Shown here: positions 8,489 through 16,888 of the stretch, in pieces
How the letters are laid out: every line of letters starts with the position of its first letter
Position numbering within the stretch: the stretch's first letter is position 1
From: Arthrobacter hankyongi
GTDB taxonomy: Bacteria > Actinomycetota > Actinomycetes > Actinomycetales > Micrococcaceae
Assembly: GCF_022012395.1 (NCBI RefSeq)
Contig: NZ_JAKLTQ010000011.1
Coordinates: 1-64,000 of the forward strand
Direction: 5' to 3'
Length of the DNA stretch: 64,000 bases
The notes under the pieces: generated by a model
The model's database searches: none
The model's input: the letters and a program-made list of their open reading frames with translations, nothing else
What the model was told of the DNA's origin: nothing
Position numbers and translations under genes: made by a program

Positions 8489-9607
8489 TTGGCCTCATGG
8501 CAAGCATTGGGGAGCGAAAAACGTAAAGACGGTTCGGTCGATTACTGGGTGCGGTGGCGTGAAGCCGAGACCGGCACGTACACCTCCTACACCGCCTACG
8601 ATCGCGAACAGGCCGAGTTCGTCTGCCGAATCCTGAATGCCAACGGCCAATCTTTCTCCGCCCTGAACCGTGTCCTGGAAGAACAGGCGGCGGTCGGGCC
8701 CACCGTGCACCAGGTCCTGACCGAGCACATTGACCTGCTGGTGAAGCCGACCCCGCAGACGATCCACAATTACCGGAAGATGGTTGAACTCCATCTGGTC
8801 GACCTGCATGCGCTGCCGTTGACGTCGCTGGACTCCCGGCATATCAGCTTGTGGATCCGCGATATGCAGGCCCAGGGCAAGAGCGCCAAGACCATGCGCA
8901 ACGTCCACGGACTGCTCTCATCGGCCATGGAAACCGCAGTGCGATTCCACTACCGGGATGACAATCCCTGCCGGGCCATAGAGCTGCCCTCGAATGAGTC
9001 TGCGGGCGACGATCGGGTCTTTCTCACTACCGAGGAGTACAGGCTGCTCCGGGACTGCCTGCCCGATCGGGCACAGCCTTTAGCTGACTTCCTCGTCTAC
9101 ACCGGGGCACGGTTCGGGGAAGCCACCGCCGTCACCGTGAGGGACCTGTTCCTGGACGACGCGCCGGCGCCCGTGCGGATCAACAAGTCATGGAAGCGTG
9201 ACGGGTCTTCCGGGCACTACGTGGGGGCGCCGAAGACCACCACGTCCAAGCGCACAGTGTCGATGCCGTCCCGGCTGGTCGACGTGGTCCACCCCGTCGT
9301 GGCGGGCAGTAGGCCTGGCGATCTGGTGTTTGAGGCAGTGCGTGGTGGTAGGCTCGCCCACACTCTCTTCTGGCGCAACGCATGGGTTCCCGCGGTCAAG
9401 GACGCCCAGCGCCTGGGACTGGACAAGGACCCCACCATCCATTCGCTGAGGCACACCTCGGCCAGCTGGTTGATCGCTTTGGGCGTCCCGTTGTTTGAGC
9501 TGTCTCGCAGACTTGGGCACGCATCCATCGGCGGCACGGACCGCGTCTACGGGCATCTCATGCCCGGCGCCCACAAGCAGGCTGCACGCGTCCTCGACAG
9601 CCTCTAG
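8489..9607 (+). CDS. int: Tyrosine recombinase / phage-type integrase
   Basis: A 372-aa integrase that cuts and rejoins DNA at attachment sites. An N-terminal arm-binding part is followed by a SAM-like core-binding domain (about 70-155) and a catalytic domain with Arg in YTGARFGEA (about 208), HSLRH (about 318-322), LGH (about 344) and the nucleophile Tyr in DRVYGHL (about 354). All catalytic residues are intact. The only in-frame start close by is a TTG at 8489, six bases after an in-frame TAA; the nearby ATGs are in other frames, so expression may be weak or use a start I cannot see. The tRNA-like repeat directly upstream suggests it integrated at a tRNA 3' end. Confidence 0.9.
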   Translation: MASWQALGSEKRKDGSVDYWVRWREAETGTYTSYTAYDREQAEFVCRILNANGQSFSALNRVLEEQAAVGPTVHQVLTEHIDLLVKPTPQTIHNYRKMVELHLVDLHALPLTSLDSRHISLWIRDMQAQGKSAKTMRNVHGLLSSAMETAVRFHYRDDNPCRAIELPSNESAGDDRVFLTTEEYRLLRDCLPDRAQPLADFLVYTGARFGEATAVTVRDLFLDDAPAPVRINKSWKRDGSSGHYVGAPKTTTSKRTVSMPSRLVDVVHPVVAGSRPGDLVFEAVRGGRLAHTLFWRNAWVPAVKDAQRLGLDKDPTIHSLRHTSASWLIALGVPLFELSRRLGHASIGGTDRVYGHLMPGAHKQAARVLDSL

Positions 9608-9690
9608 TCCAGTTCGTCGTATGGATCCTGCCAGGACGATTCGTCGCGGGTGATGCGCTTGACCCATGCGGCGGGCACCCACTGGGCCTG
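9604..9690 (-). pseudogene. Possible C-terminal remnant of an unknown gene
   Basis: Minus-strand codons ending PYDELD and a TAG that overlaps the integrase stop have natural-looking composition, and are closed by a stop upstream at 9691-9693. There is no ATG. It may be the tail of a gene broken by integration or simply noise. Confidence 0.2.
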
Positions 9691-9712
9691 CTAATCACCG
9701 AACGATAGACCC

Positions 9713-9738
9713 ATACAGAAAAGGCCCCCTTTCTGTAT
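9713..9738 (+). terminator. Hairpin terminator after the integrase
   Basis: A perfect 9-bp stem (ATACAGAAA at 9713-9721 with TTTCTGTAT at 9730-9738) and an eight-base loop follow the integrase stop by about 105 bp. The A- and T-rich arms make it usable in both directions. Confidence 0.6.
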
Positions 9739-9825
9739 ACAGCCCTCCGCTGACTTCCCCCTGAGAGCTATCCCAGCAGCTGTGAGCCGTAAGCAGGCAC
9801 TGCCCTCAACTGCGAGGATCAACAA

Positions 9826-9915
9826 TCAGCCGAAAGTCAAAAAGTACAACGCACAGATCACTGCCAGTACAGAAGAGACAGCCACGATCGCGGCGAAACC
9901 CCACTTTGTTCTCAT
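9826..9915 (-). CDS. Small single-span membrane peptide (29 aa)
   Basis: A short ORF starts MRTKWGF, continues as one unbroken hydrophobic stretch of about 18 residues and ends LTFG. The ATG follows GGGGGAAATC, a good ribosome site. It lies between the integrase terminator and repeat copy B, in otherwise empty DNA. Small single-helix peptides are common in mobile modules, but no family is recognised; expression is not proven. Confidence 0.4.
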   Translation of the reverse strand: MRTKWGFAAIVAVSSVLAVICALYFLTFG

Positions 9916-10161
9916 GATTTCCCCCAACCCCTAGGAGGGCCTGCATGCCCTCTTATCCAGCTTGGCGTGAGTGGAGGTAATCCATCAATAGCTGGGCGCC
10001 CCGTCACTAAATCGACGTCCACTTTTCGACCAGCTGATCGACCAGAAAACTTGTGGGTGGGGGGCAGCCCGATGCACGCAAATACCCGCGCCGGCGGCTC
10101 GAAGCACAGGTTCCGGAAGGCTGGTGGAGGAACGGAGGCATCGCGGTGGTGGTGGGGGTAC

Positions 10162-10665
10162 GGGGATGTGCACAACATGGACACTTTCACCGTCGTACCG
10201 GGCCGTACTTTGACCGTACCGGGCCGGATCCGGCAGGTTACCGGGCGAGCCTTTTATTTGCAGGGCGGGAAGCCGGTTCGAGTCCCACCTCGGGCACAGA
10301 GTTTCCCCAAGTCAGAGGGGCTTTCCCTCTGTGAGTGCATGCACTTTATGCACGGATCCCTCTGACTTCGGTTCCGGGGAGGTAGGTAGGGTCCCGGTTG
10401 GCTATGGAATTGTCCGGGCGGGGGAGTTGCTCACCTGCCCCATGGCGCCCCCGGCTTCGGCAGGGCCGTTGTTGGTGTGGTTCTCCCTTTCTGGTCTGCC
10501 GGCGCCGGCGGTTTTCTTGCCGCCACCTCTCCATGCGCCCGGACGCCCGGATAGCATGACCGGGGTATATGCGAATCCCTCTTGCCAGCTTTCGTAAGGC
10601 ATTTCTGCCGGCAGGGAGTCGGCCAGGGAGCGTTGCACTGGAGGACCGGCTCACGCGACAGAAAG
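10162..10665 (+). repeat. Repeat copy B, about 500 bp, with tRNA-3'-end core and nested hairpins
   Basis: The unit starts with GATGTGCACAACATG and shares the palindrome-rich GTACCGGGCCGTAC segment with copy A. Its core is at 10276-10298 (GTTCGAGTCCCACC then TCGGGCACA). A 7-bp hairpin CAGAGGG/CCCTCTG (10313-10331) sits inside an 11-bp outer pair AAGTCAGAGGG (10309-10319) with CCCTCTGACTT (10358-10368), and a palindrome GTGCATGCAC (10335-10344) lies between. The following 300 bp (TTCGGTTCCGGGG, GGCTATGGAATTGTCCGG, CACCTCTCCATGCGC, GCATGACCGGGG) recur in order in copy C. Confidence 0.75.
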
Positions 10666-10782
10666 ACCTTGGGGGTGGACGAGGGCAATGGTTTGGTTTC
10701 GTCAAAGTCCGTGATGGAATTGTTCATGAGAGGCCCGGACTGGCCCTAAAGCCAACATTTGTTCGCTCAAGACATGGACTAT

Positions 10783-12111
10783 TCAGTCAGTAGTTCCAAG
10801 CTGTGCCATCACTTGCACCGCATCACGGGCGGGATTCACCAAAATCACGGCCAAAATCGCGCCGAGAACCGCGATGATGCCGAATACTTGGAAGGATTGT
10901 GCATATCCGGCGGCGGGTGAAACTGCCCGATCCACGATCATTCCAGTCAATGGCGGAGCGATAATGCCACCAATGGCCATCAGCGCAAGGAACACGCCCA
11001 ATGAACCCGCTACTTGATCCTTGGGGCAGATCTGTGAAATGGCCGCATTCATGATGGGTGCGACGATGCAGCCGATTCCGTAGCCGATTGAGACAACTGC
11101 TACGACGAGGACGGGAGTGCCGATATATGGCAGCACCGCCATCGATAGGCCGCAAACAAGAAGTCCTGCTGCGGGGACGACGCCTCTCATGATCCTTGAA
11201 CTCACGCCTCGACCCATGAACTTGTCACTAAGGTACGAGCTGGCCAGCATCGCGACCAATGCTGCGATGCTGGGGATCCCGAACATCGATCCAGCCTGGA
11301 GTCGGGTGAAGCCCAGTCCGACCTCGAAGTACGACGGCAACCATGTGAGTATAACGGTCAGCAGCGCGTACATGGGGATAACGGCTGCAAGCCCACCTAG
11401 AAAGGTCCGCGTGAGGAAGATCGACATCCACGGAGCAGATGGAAGTGACGTCTTGGCCGGAATCTTGGCAGCGGGAATCCGGACCTCACCGTACGGTCCC
11501 GGTCGCCAGGTGAAGTACCAAAGCACGCACCATCCCAGGCCAACAACCAGCATTGCAACAAAGGCGGAATGCCAGCCAAATTGCACGATGAGAAATGCCA
11601 ATGCCGGTGCAACCGCGATCTTTGCGATCGAGTTTGCGGAGGCGATGAATGCCCCGGGCAGGGAGCGCTTTTCCAGGGGGTGCCACGAATACACAGCCGT
11701 ATGGACGAGGGCGCCCGATGGGCCCTCTGTCAGACCGAGCAGGAAGCGGCTGACAAGGAGGACCATGAAGCTGCCTGCGACGATCATGGGGACCATGCAG
11801 ATCGCCCAAATGAGGGCCAGCGCCATCAGCGACCACTTGAGGGTGGTCCACTTGTTGATGAGTCCGGCAAAAAATCCCCCGGCCGAGAACGCGAAGAAGA
11901 ACACACTTGCGGTCAGCCCGATTTGAGCTGACGTGAGCCCGAATTCGTCTTTGAGGGGCTGCGCGACAAGTCCGAGGAGGATCTTGTCGCTGTAGTTAAC
12001 TGTGTAAAGTAAAACCAAGACCGACGTCAGGCCCCACGCCGTTGCGCGTGACTCTTTCCCCGGCGGTGCAAACGTTTCTGGCGTTGCTTGCCGTGTGGTT
12101 ACTTTGGACAT
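10783..12111 (-). CDS. MFS transporter, anion:cation symporter-like
   Basis: A 442-aa permease with 12 predicted helices. Helix 1 carries the ACS-family pattern LLYTVNYSDKILLG, and EGPSGALVHTA and LGGLAAVIPMY are typical of carriers for organic anions (phthalate, glucarate, 4-hydroxyphenylacetate-like acids). It has many A/T-ending codons, noticeably unlike the GC3-rich genes around it, and sits next to repeat copy B, suggesting separate acquisition. The start follows GAAAGGG. It lies downstream of a small unknown gene on the same strand. The substrate may be the growth substrate of the neighbouring catabolic genes; inference. Confidence 0.85.
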   Translation of the reverse strand: MSKVTTRQATPETFAPPGKESRATAWGLTSVLVLLYTVNYSDKILLGLVAQPLKDEFGLTSAQIGLTASVFFFAFSAGGFFAGLINKWTTLKWSLMALALIWAICMVPMIVAGSFMVLLVSRFLLGLTEGPSGALVHTAVYSWHPLEKRSLPGAFIASANSIAKIAVAPALAFLIVQFGWHSAFVAMLVVGLGWCVLWYFTWRPGPYGEVRIPAAKIPAKTSLPSAPWMSIFLTRTFLGGLAAVIPMYALLTVILTWLPSYFEVGLGFTRLQAGSMFGIPSIAALVAMLASSYLSDKFMGRGVSSRIMRGVVPAAGLLVCGLSMAVLPYIGTPVLVVAVVSIGYGIGCIVAPIMNAAISQICPKDQVAGSLGVFLALMAIGGIIAPPLTGMIVDRAVSPAAGYAQSFQVFGIIAVLGAILAVILVNPARDAVQVMAQLGTTD

Positions 12112-12199
12112 TTCATTACCCTTTCAATGTTGCGCATCTTCGCCCAACAGTGCGGACGGCTGGCGCCTGGTGAACCGGCCCGCAATAGTCGCTTTCCCC

Positions 12200-12550
12200 T
12201 CATTTCCGAACAGATGGCGCCTGACCGTATAACGTCGCAAGATTTGCCGCGTTCGCAGTGTTTCGGTTACGCGATATCCGTGTATCTACCCTCCAAATAT
12301 CGAGTCCGTCGTCGATGTGAATCATGACGCGGCCTCTTCCCGCTGTCAGGTGGATCCAGAGGACCGTGCCATCCAGGCTGATGTCATCGACCCAGCCGGT
12401 GGCTGTTGCTTGCCCCTCCCGGCGTATCTCGACGAACTCATCCCGCCACAGGTATGTCCACCACTTCATCAGAAGGGGATCGCTTCGCCTCAACGGTTGC
12501 CTAAATCGGGTTCCTTCGAGTGAAGTCTCAGTAACTGTGCTGGTTCTCAT
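12200..12550 (-). CDS. Conserved-looking hypothetical protein, 116 aa
   Basis: I do not recognise a named family. The protein is soluble, with a Trp/Asp-rich core (WWTYLWRDEFVEI, then DGTVLWIHLTAGRGRVMIHI and DDGLDIWRVD) that looks like a compact beta-sheet fold such as an SH3- or PilZ-like barrel; that fold guess is only an impression. It precedes the MFS gene by about 90 bp on the same strand and shares its lower-GC codon use, so both may have arrived together. Confidence 0.55.
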   Translation of the reverse strand: MRTSTVTETSLEGTRFRQPLRRSDPLLMKWWTYLWRDEFVEIRREGQATATGWVDDISLDGTVLWIHLTAGRGRVMIHIDDGLDIWRVDTRISRNRNTANAANLATLYGQAPSVRK

Positions 12551-12626
12551 GGCTCGTTTCTTGTTTCGCAGAATTCGGTCCCCGCTGCCTGGGCTCCGTG
12601 GGTCTGTCCACCGGCCGGGCCCCGGG

Positions 12627-13787
12627 TTAGCGGAATGCGGGGATGCCGGTGATCTTGTTGCCCAGGATCAGGGTGTGGATTTCGTCGGTGCCCTCGTAGG
12701 TGCGCACGGATTCGAGGTTGTTGGCGTGGCGCAGCGGCGGGTAGTCCAGGGTGATGCCGTTGCCGCCGAGCATGGCCCGGGCGTCGCGGCAGATCTGGAT
12801 GGCTTCGCGGCAGTTGTTCAGTTTGCCCACCGAGATCTGGTGGGGCTGCAGGGCCCCGGCGTCCTTGAGCCGGCCCAGGTGCAGGGCGAGCAGGAAGCCC
12901 TTGTTGATTTCCAGCGCCATGTCCACCAGCTTGGCCTGGGTCAGCTGGTAGCCGGCCAGCGGTTTGTCGAACTGCAGGCGCTCCCGGGCGTAGGCCAGGG
13001 CGGCCAGGTAGCTGTCCCGGGCCGCGCCCATGGCGCCCCAGATGATGCCGTAGCGGGCCTCGTTCAGGCACTCGAACGGACCGCGCAGGCCCTTGGCCTC
13101 GGGCAGCAGCGCCGAGGCGGGCAGGCGGACGTCGGTCAGCTCGATGTCGCACTGGATGGAGGCGCGCATGGACAGCTTCGGTCCGATCGGGGTGGCGGTG
13201 AAGCCGGGGGTGCCGGTGGGCACCACGAAGCCGCGCACGCCGTCCTCGGTCTGCGCCCAGATGATTGCGACCTTCGCCACCGAGGCCAGGCCGATCCAGC
13301 GCTTGGAGCCGTTGAGGATCCAGTCGCCCCCGTCGCGCCGGGCGAAGGTCTTCATGGCACCGGGGTCCGAGCCGGCGGTGGGTTCGGTCAGCCCGAAGCA
13401 GCCGATCGCCTCACCTTTGGCCATGGCCGGCAGCCACTCGGACTTCTGTTCCTCGGAGCCGTGCTTGTGGATGGCGCTCATCGCCAGCGAGCCCTGCACC
13501 GAGACGAAGGTGCGCAGCCCGGAGTCCCCGGCCTCCAGTTCCGCGGCGGCCAGGCCGTAGTCCACCGCGGAGCGCCCGGCGCAGCCGTAGCCGGTCAGGT
13601 GCATGCCCAGCAGGCCCAGCTTCGCCATTTCGGGGACGATCTCCAGCGGGAAGACGGCGTCCTCGTACCAGCCGGCAATGTTGGGCTTGATGGCGGACTC
13701 CACGAAGGAGCGGACGGAACCGCGCAGCGCGCGCTCGTCTGCGGTGAGGAGGGAATCAAAATCAATCAGGTCGCTGATATCGGACAT
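12627..13787 (-). CDS. gcdH: Acyl-CoA dehydrogenase, glutaryl-CoA dehydrogenase type
   Basis: A 386-aa FAD enzyme. The FAD-contact stretch GCFGLTEPTAGSDPG is present, and the catalytic Glu is in TYEGTDEIH (about 365). The substrate-anchoring Arg and Ser equivalent to Arg94/Ser98 of human glutaryl-CoA dehydrogenase are kept (DSGLRTFVSVQ). This supports a dicarboxylyl-CoA substrate such as glutaryl-, adipyl- or pimeloyl-CoA. It is the last gene of a minus-strand beta-oxidation run, about 100 bp after the 3-hydroxyacyl-CoA dehydrogenase. Whether it also decarboxylates, as true GCDH does, cannot be read with certainty. Confidence 0.85.
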   Translation of the reverse strand: MSDISDLIDFDSLLTADERALRGSVRSFVESAIKPNIAGWYEDAVFPLEIVPEMAKLGLLGMHLTGYGCAGRSAVDYGLAAAELEAGDSGLRTFVSVQGSLAMSAIHKHGSEEQKSEWLPAMAKGEAIGCFGLTEPTAGSDPGAMKTFARRDGGDWILNGSKRWIGLASVAKVAIIWAQTEDGVRGFVVPTGTPGFTATPIGPKLSMRASIQCDIELTDVRLPASALLPEAKGLRGPFECLNEARYGIIWGAMGAARDSYLAALAYARERLQFDKPLAGYQLTQAKLVDMALEINKGFLLALHLGRLKDAGALQPHQISVGKLNNCREAIQICRDARAMLGGNGITLDYPPLRHANNLESVRTYEGTDEIHTLILGNKITGIPAFR

Positions 13788-13891
13788 TAGGGGCCTTTCG
13801 CGGCAATGGTCGAGTGTTCAGGGAGCGAAGGTGGTGCCTCGTTGCTCGCCAAGGGTCGGGGGAGGGAACGTGGCGGACGTGGGGCGGGCGA

Positions 13892-14779
13892 TCAGCTCCA
13901 GTCGTAGAAGCCCCGCCCGGTTTTCCGCCCGAGCTCACCGGCAGCGACCATGTCGAGGAGGATCTGCGGAGGTGCAAAGCGGTCACCCAGGACCGAATAC
14001 AGATATTCGGCGATGCCGAGGCGCACATCAAGCCCGACAACGTCTGTAGTCCGGAGCGGCCCCATCGGGTGTTTGTAGCCCAGGACCATCGCGTTGTCGA
14101 TGTCCTCGGGGGCCGCGACTCCCTCTTCGACCATCCGCATCGCCTCCAGCGCGATCGCGACGCCAAGGCGGGAAGAAGCGAAGCCGGGCGCATCCTGGAC
14201 TACGACGGCGGTTTTCCCCAATCCGGACACCCACCGTCTCGCGGCGGCGACCGTCTCCTCTGAACTCGTCTTACCCACGACCACCTCGATGAGCGTGGAT
14301 GCGGGGACCGGGTTAAAGAAATGCAGCCCCAGGAACGACTCAGGCCGGGGCAGCGACTCGGCGAGCCTGCTGACCGACAAGGACGACGTGTTGGTCGCCA
14401 GATAGGCGTGCGGGGAAAGGTATGCGGCCACGGCGTTGAGCGCTGCCGTCTTCAGTTCTTCGTCCTCGGGGACTGCCTCGACGACGAGATCGCACAATGC
14501 AAAATCGACGTAGTCGACGCTCGTCGCGAACCTCTGGAGGATCTCACCGCGGTCCCCCGAGAGGGCACCGCGGTCGAACGACGCCGCAACGGAGGCGGCG
14601 ACCCGCTCCTGGGCGCCGCGGGCGGAGTCGTCGTCGCGTTCCACGACGATGACTTTCGACCCACTCAGGAGGAATGCGTGTGCGATGCCTGCACCCATGC
14701 GGCCGCCGCCCAGCACGCCGACTGTTGCTGGGAGCAGCCCTGCAGGGCTGCTCGGAGGTGCTTCGTTGCTATTGGTCAC
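13892..14779 (-). CDS. 3-hydroxyacyl-CoA dehydrogenase (NAD-dependent)
   Basis: A 295-aa two-domain enzyme oxidising L-3-hydroxyacyl-CoA to 3-oxoacyl-CoA. An N-terminal Rossmann motif GVLGGGRMGAGIA, the catalytic His in LGLHFFNPVP and a C-terminal helical domain ending GRKTGRGFYDWS are seen. Its ATG overlaps the stop of the enoyl-CoA hydratase (14776-14779, ATGA type), so the two are translationally coupled. A decayed copy of its C-terminal part lies at 49.88-50.05 kb. It fits between hydratase and thiolase in the beta-oxidation set of this operon. Confidence 0.9.
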   Translation of the reverse strand: MTNSNEAPPSSPAGLLPATVGVLGGGRMGAGIAHAFLLSGSKVIVVERDDDSARGAQERVAASVAASFDRGALSGDRGEILQRFATSVDYVDFALCDLVVEAVPEDEELKTAALNAVAAYLSPHAYLATNTSSLSVSRLAESLPRPESFLGLHFFNPVPASTLIEVVVGKTSSEETVAAARRWVSGLGKTAVVVQDAPGFASSRLGVAIALEAMRMVEEGVAAPEDIDNAMVLGYKHPMGPLRTTDVVGLDVRLGIAEYLYSVLGDRFAPPQILLDMVAAGELGRKTGRGFYDWS

Positions 14780-15609
14780 TGATGCTTCTTCCTGTCGAGG
14801 AACCGCTGCATGCGCTCGAACTTCGCCGCGGATTCGAAGAGCATGCCCTGAGCGAGATTGTCGATGAGTGGGTGGATTTCGCGTGGACCGTGGACGACGG
14901 CCTTCGTCACACGCACCGCGAGGGGGTCCTGACGGGCGATGCGGTCGGCGAGACCGTGGGCCGCATCGAGGAGATTCCCAGGTTCAATGAGTTCCGTGAT
15001 GAGTCCCGCACTGAGGCATTCGTCGCCTGTCAGGATGCGTCCGGCGAGGAGAATCTCTTTGGCCAGGGGTTCCCCGACGAGCTCGTGAAGCCGCCATGTG
15101 GCACCTGCTGCGGCCATGATGCCCAGCCCGGTTTCCGGGTTGCCCATTCGTAGGCCAGCGGTCCCGATCCGGAAGTCGGCCGCATAGGCGAGCTCGGCGC
15201 CCCCACCGAGGGCGAAGCCGTCGAGGGCTGCGATCACGGGCATGGGAAGCTTCGCGATCCGGTCGAACAGCGAAGAGTTGATGCCAGCCAGGGCGTCATC
15301 CCTGCGCCGTTCGCGCAACTGGGCGATATCCGCACCGGAGGCAAAAATGGCCATGGCTCCGGTCCCTGGGTCTGCCGCTGTTCCCGACAGGATGAGGATC
15401 TTGGGGGTCGTTTCCAGATAGGCGCAGACGGTGTGCAACTCGGCGACCATGGCGGCATCGATGGCGTTGCGCACCTCGGGGCGGTGCAGCCGGACGTGGA
15501 TGCGGTCCTGGTCTTCGGAAATCCGGAGTGTGGTGAAGCCGGAGGCATTCAGGAATGCGGGGTCCTGCGCGGCTGCCGGATCCTGGGCGTCCTGGATCTG
15601 CGCGGCCAC
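14776..15609 (-). CDS. Enoyl-CoA hydratase/isomerase family protein
   Basis: A crotonase-fold protein, about 277 aa, that hydrates 2-enoyl-CoA. The oxyanion-hole pieces are FASGADIAQL and DGFALGGGAELAYAADFRIG. Of the two usual hydratase glutamates, one is in the MGNPETGLGI segment. The open frame extends to 15657, but a GTG at 15607-15609 overlaps the thiolase stop (TAGTG) and follows GGAGGG, so I place the start there. It is coupled to the genes on both sides and clearly part of one operon. Confidence 0.85.
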   Translation of the reverse strand: MAAQIQDAQDPAAAQDPAFLNASGFTTLRISEDQDRIHVRLHRPEVRNAIDAAMVAELHTVCAYLETTPKILILSGTAADPGTGAMAIFASGADIAQLRERRRDDALAGINSSLFDRIAKLPMPVIAALDGFALGGGAELAYAADFRIGTAGLRMGNPETGLGIMAAAGATWRLHELVGEPLAKEILLAGRILTGDECLSAGLITELIEPGNLLDAAHGLADRIARQDPLAVRVTKAVVHGPREIHPLIDNLAQGMLFESAAKFERMQRFLDRKKHQ

Positions 15610-16835
15610 TACACGCCCTCCAGCAGGAGGGCGGTGCCTTGGCCGACGCCGACGCACATCGTGGCGAGGCCGAGCTTGCGGTCTTCCCGGGCCAGTTCGC
15701 GTTCCATGCGCCCGAGCAGGGTCACGACGAGCCGAGACCCGGAGGAGCCGAGCGGGTGGCCGAGGGCGATTGCGCCGCCGTCGGAATTCACAATGTCTTC
15801 CTCCAGTTTGAGCTCCCGCATGACGGCCAGCGACTGAGAGGCGAAGGCCTCGTTGAGTTCAACGGCGCCCAAATCACTGACCGAGAGGCCGGCACGCTCC
15901 AGTACCTTGCGCGTCGCGGGGACGGGGCCGATCCCCATGATCTCCGGAGCTACGCCTGCAGTGCCGCCCTCCATGATCCGTGCCCGCGGCGTCAGCCCGT
16001 ACCGCTTTATCGCGGCCTCGGAAGCCACGATGATTGCGGATGCGCCGTCGTTAAGGGAAGAAGCATTGCCGGCCGTGACCACGGAACCACCCTTGACGAC
16101 GGGCCGGAGTCCGGCGAGGACATCACCCGTAGTCCCGGGCCGGGGGCCCTCGTCTGTGTCCACAACGGCAACGGCGCCCTTGCGTCCCGCAACGCTCACG
16201 GGCACGATTTCGTCAATAAACCAGCCGGCCTTGATGGCCGCCAGCGCGCGTTCATGGGAGCGGACGGCAAAGGCATCACAGTCGTCCCGCGACGTACCGA
16301 AGACCCGTGCTACTTCTTCGGCGGTCTCCGGCATGGAGAACGCGGCCTTGCCGCCGCGGGAGTATTCCCCGGAGAGGAACGCAGGATTCGTGAAACGCCA
16401 TCCGATCGACGTGTCGAACACGGCGCCTGGCTTGGCGAAGGACGCGGCCGGTTTCTCCATGACCCACGGGGCGCGGGACATGGACTCGACTCCGCCGGCG
16501 ACGACGATGTCCGCGGCGCCGGCCTTGACCATGTGGGAGGCCATGATGACGGCAGACAGTCCGGAGGCGCAGAGCCGGTTGACGGTGATACCGGGAACGC
16601 TGTCCGGATAGCCGGCGAGGAGCCAGGCCATGCGGGCCACGTTGCGGTTTTCCTCGCCGGCGCCGTTGGCGTTGCCGAGGATCACCTCGTCCACGACGGC
16701 CGGGTCGATGCCGGCGCGCTCGACGGCGGCCCTCACGGTCAGCGCGGCGAGGTCGTCCGGCCGGACGGGGGAGAGGGAGCCGCCATAGCGCCCCACGGGT
16801 GTGCGGGCGCCACCAATCAGAAAGGCCTCAGCCAT
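15609..16835 (-). CDS. Acetyl-CoA acyltransferase (beta-ketoadipyl-CoA thiolase-like)
   Basis: A 408-aa thiolase that cleaves 3-oxoacyl-CoA with CoA to release acetyl-CoA. The nucleophilic Cys is in NRLCASGLSAV (about 91), followed by NEAFASQS, the catalytic His in ALGHPLGSSGSR and a second Cys in TMCVGVGQG. The NRLCASGL version is common in PcaF/PaaJ enzymes acting on 3-oxoadipyl-CoA, which fits the dicarboxylyl-CoA-type dehydrogenase in the same operon. It ends in a one-base overlap with the hydratase start. Confidence 0.88.
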   Translation of the reverse strand: MAEAFLIGGARTPVGRYGGSLSPVRPDDLAALTVRAAVERAGIDPAVVDEVILGNANGAGEENRNVARMAWLLAGYPDSVPGITVNRLCASGLSAVIMASHMVKAGAADIVVAGGVESMSRAPWVMEKPAASFAKPGAVFDTSIGWRFTNPAFLSGEYSRGGKAAFSMPETAEEVARVFGTSRDDCDAFAVRSHERALAAIKAGWFIDEIVPVSVAGRKGAVAVVDTDEGPRPGTTGDVLAGLRPVVKGGSVVTAGNASSLNDGASAIIVASEAAIKRYGLTPRARIMEGGTAGVAPEIMGIGPVPATRKVLERAGLSVSDLGAVELNEAFASQSLAVMRELKLEEDIVNSDGGAIALGHPLGSSGSRLVVTLLGRMERELAREDRKLGLATMCVGVGQGTALLLEGV

Positions 16836-16888
16836 GTCTAGTCCATTCCTTTGTTCGTAGCACTGTCCGGGTTGCCGGATCAGGCAGT

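Noticed and set aside
10162-10665. Insertion sequence or MITE
   Set aside because: No terminal inverted repeats, target-site duplications or transposase could be seen around copies B and C.
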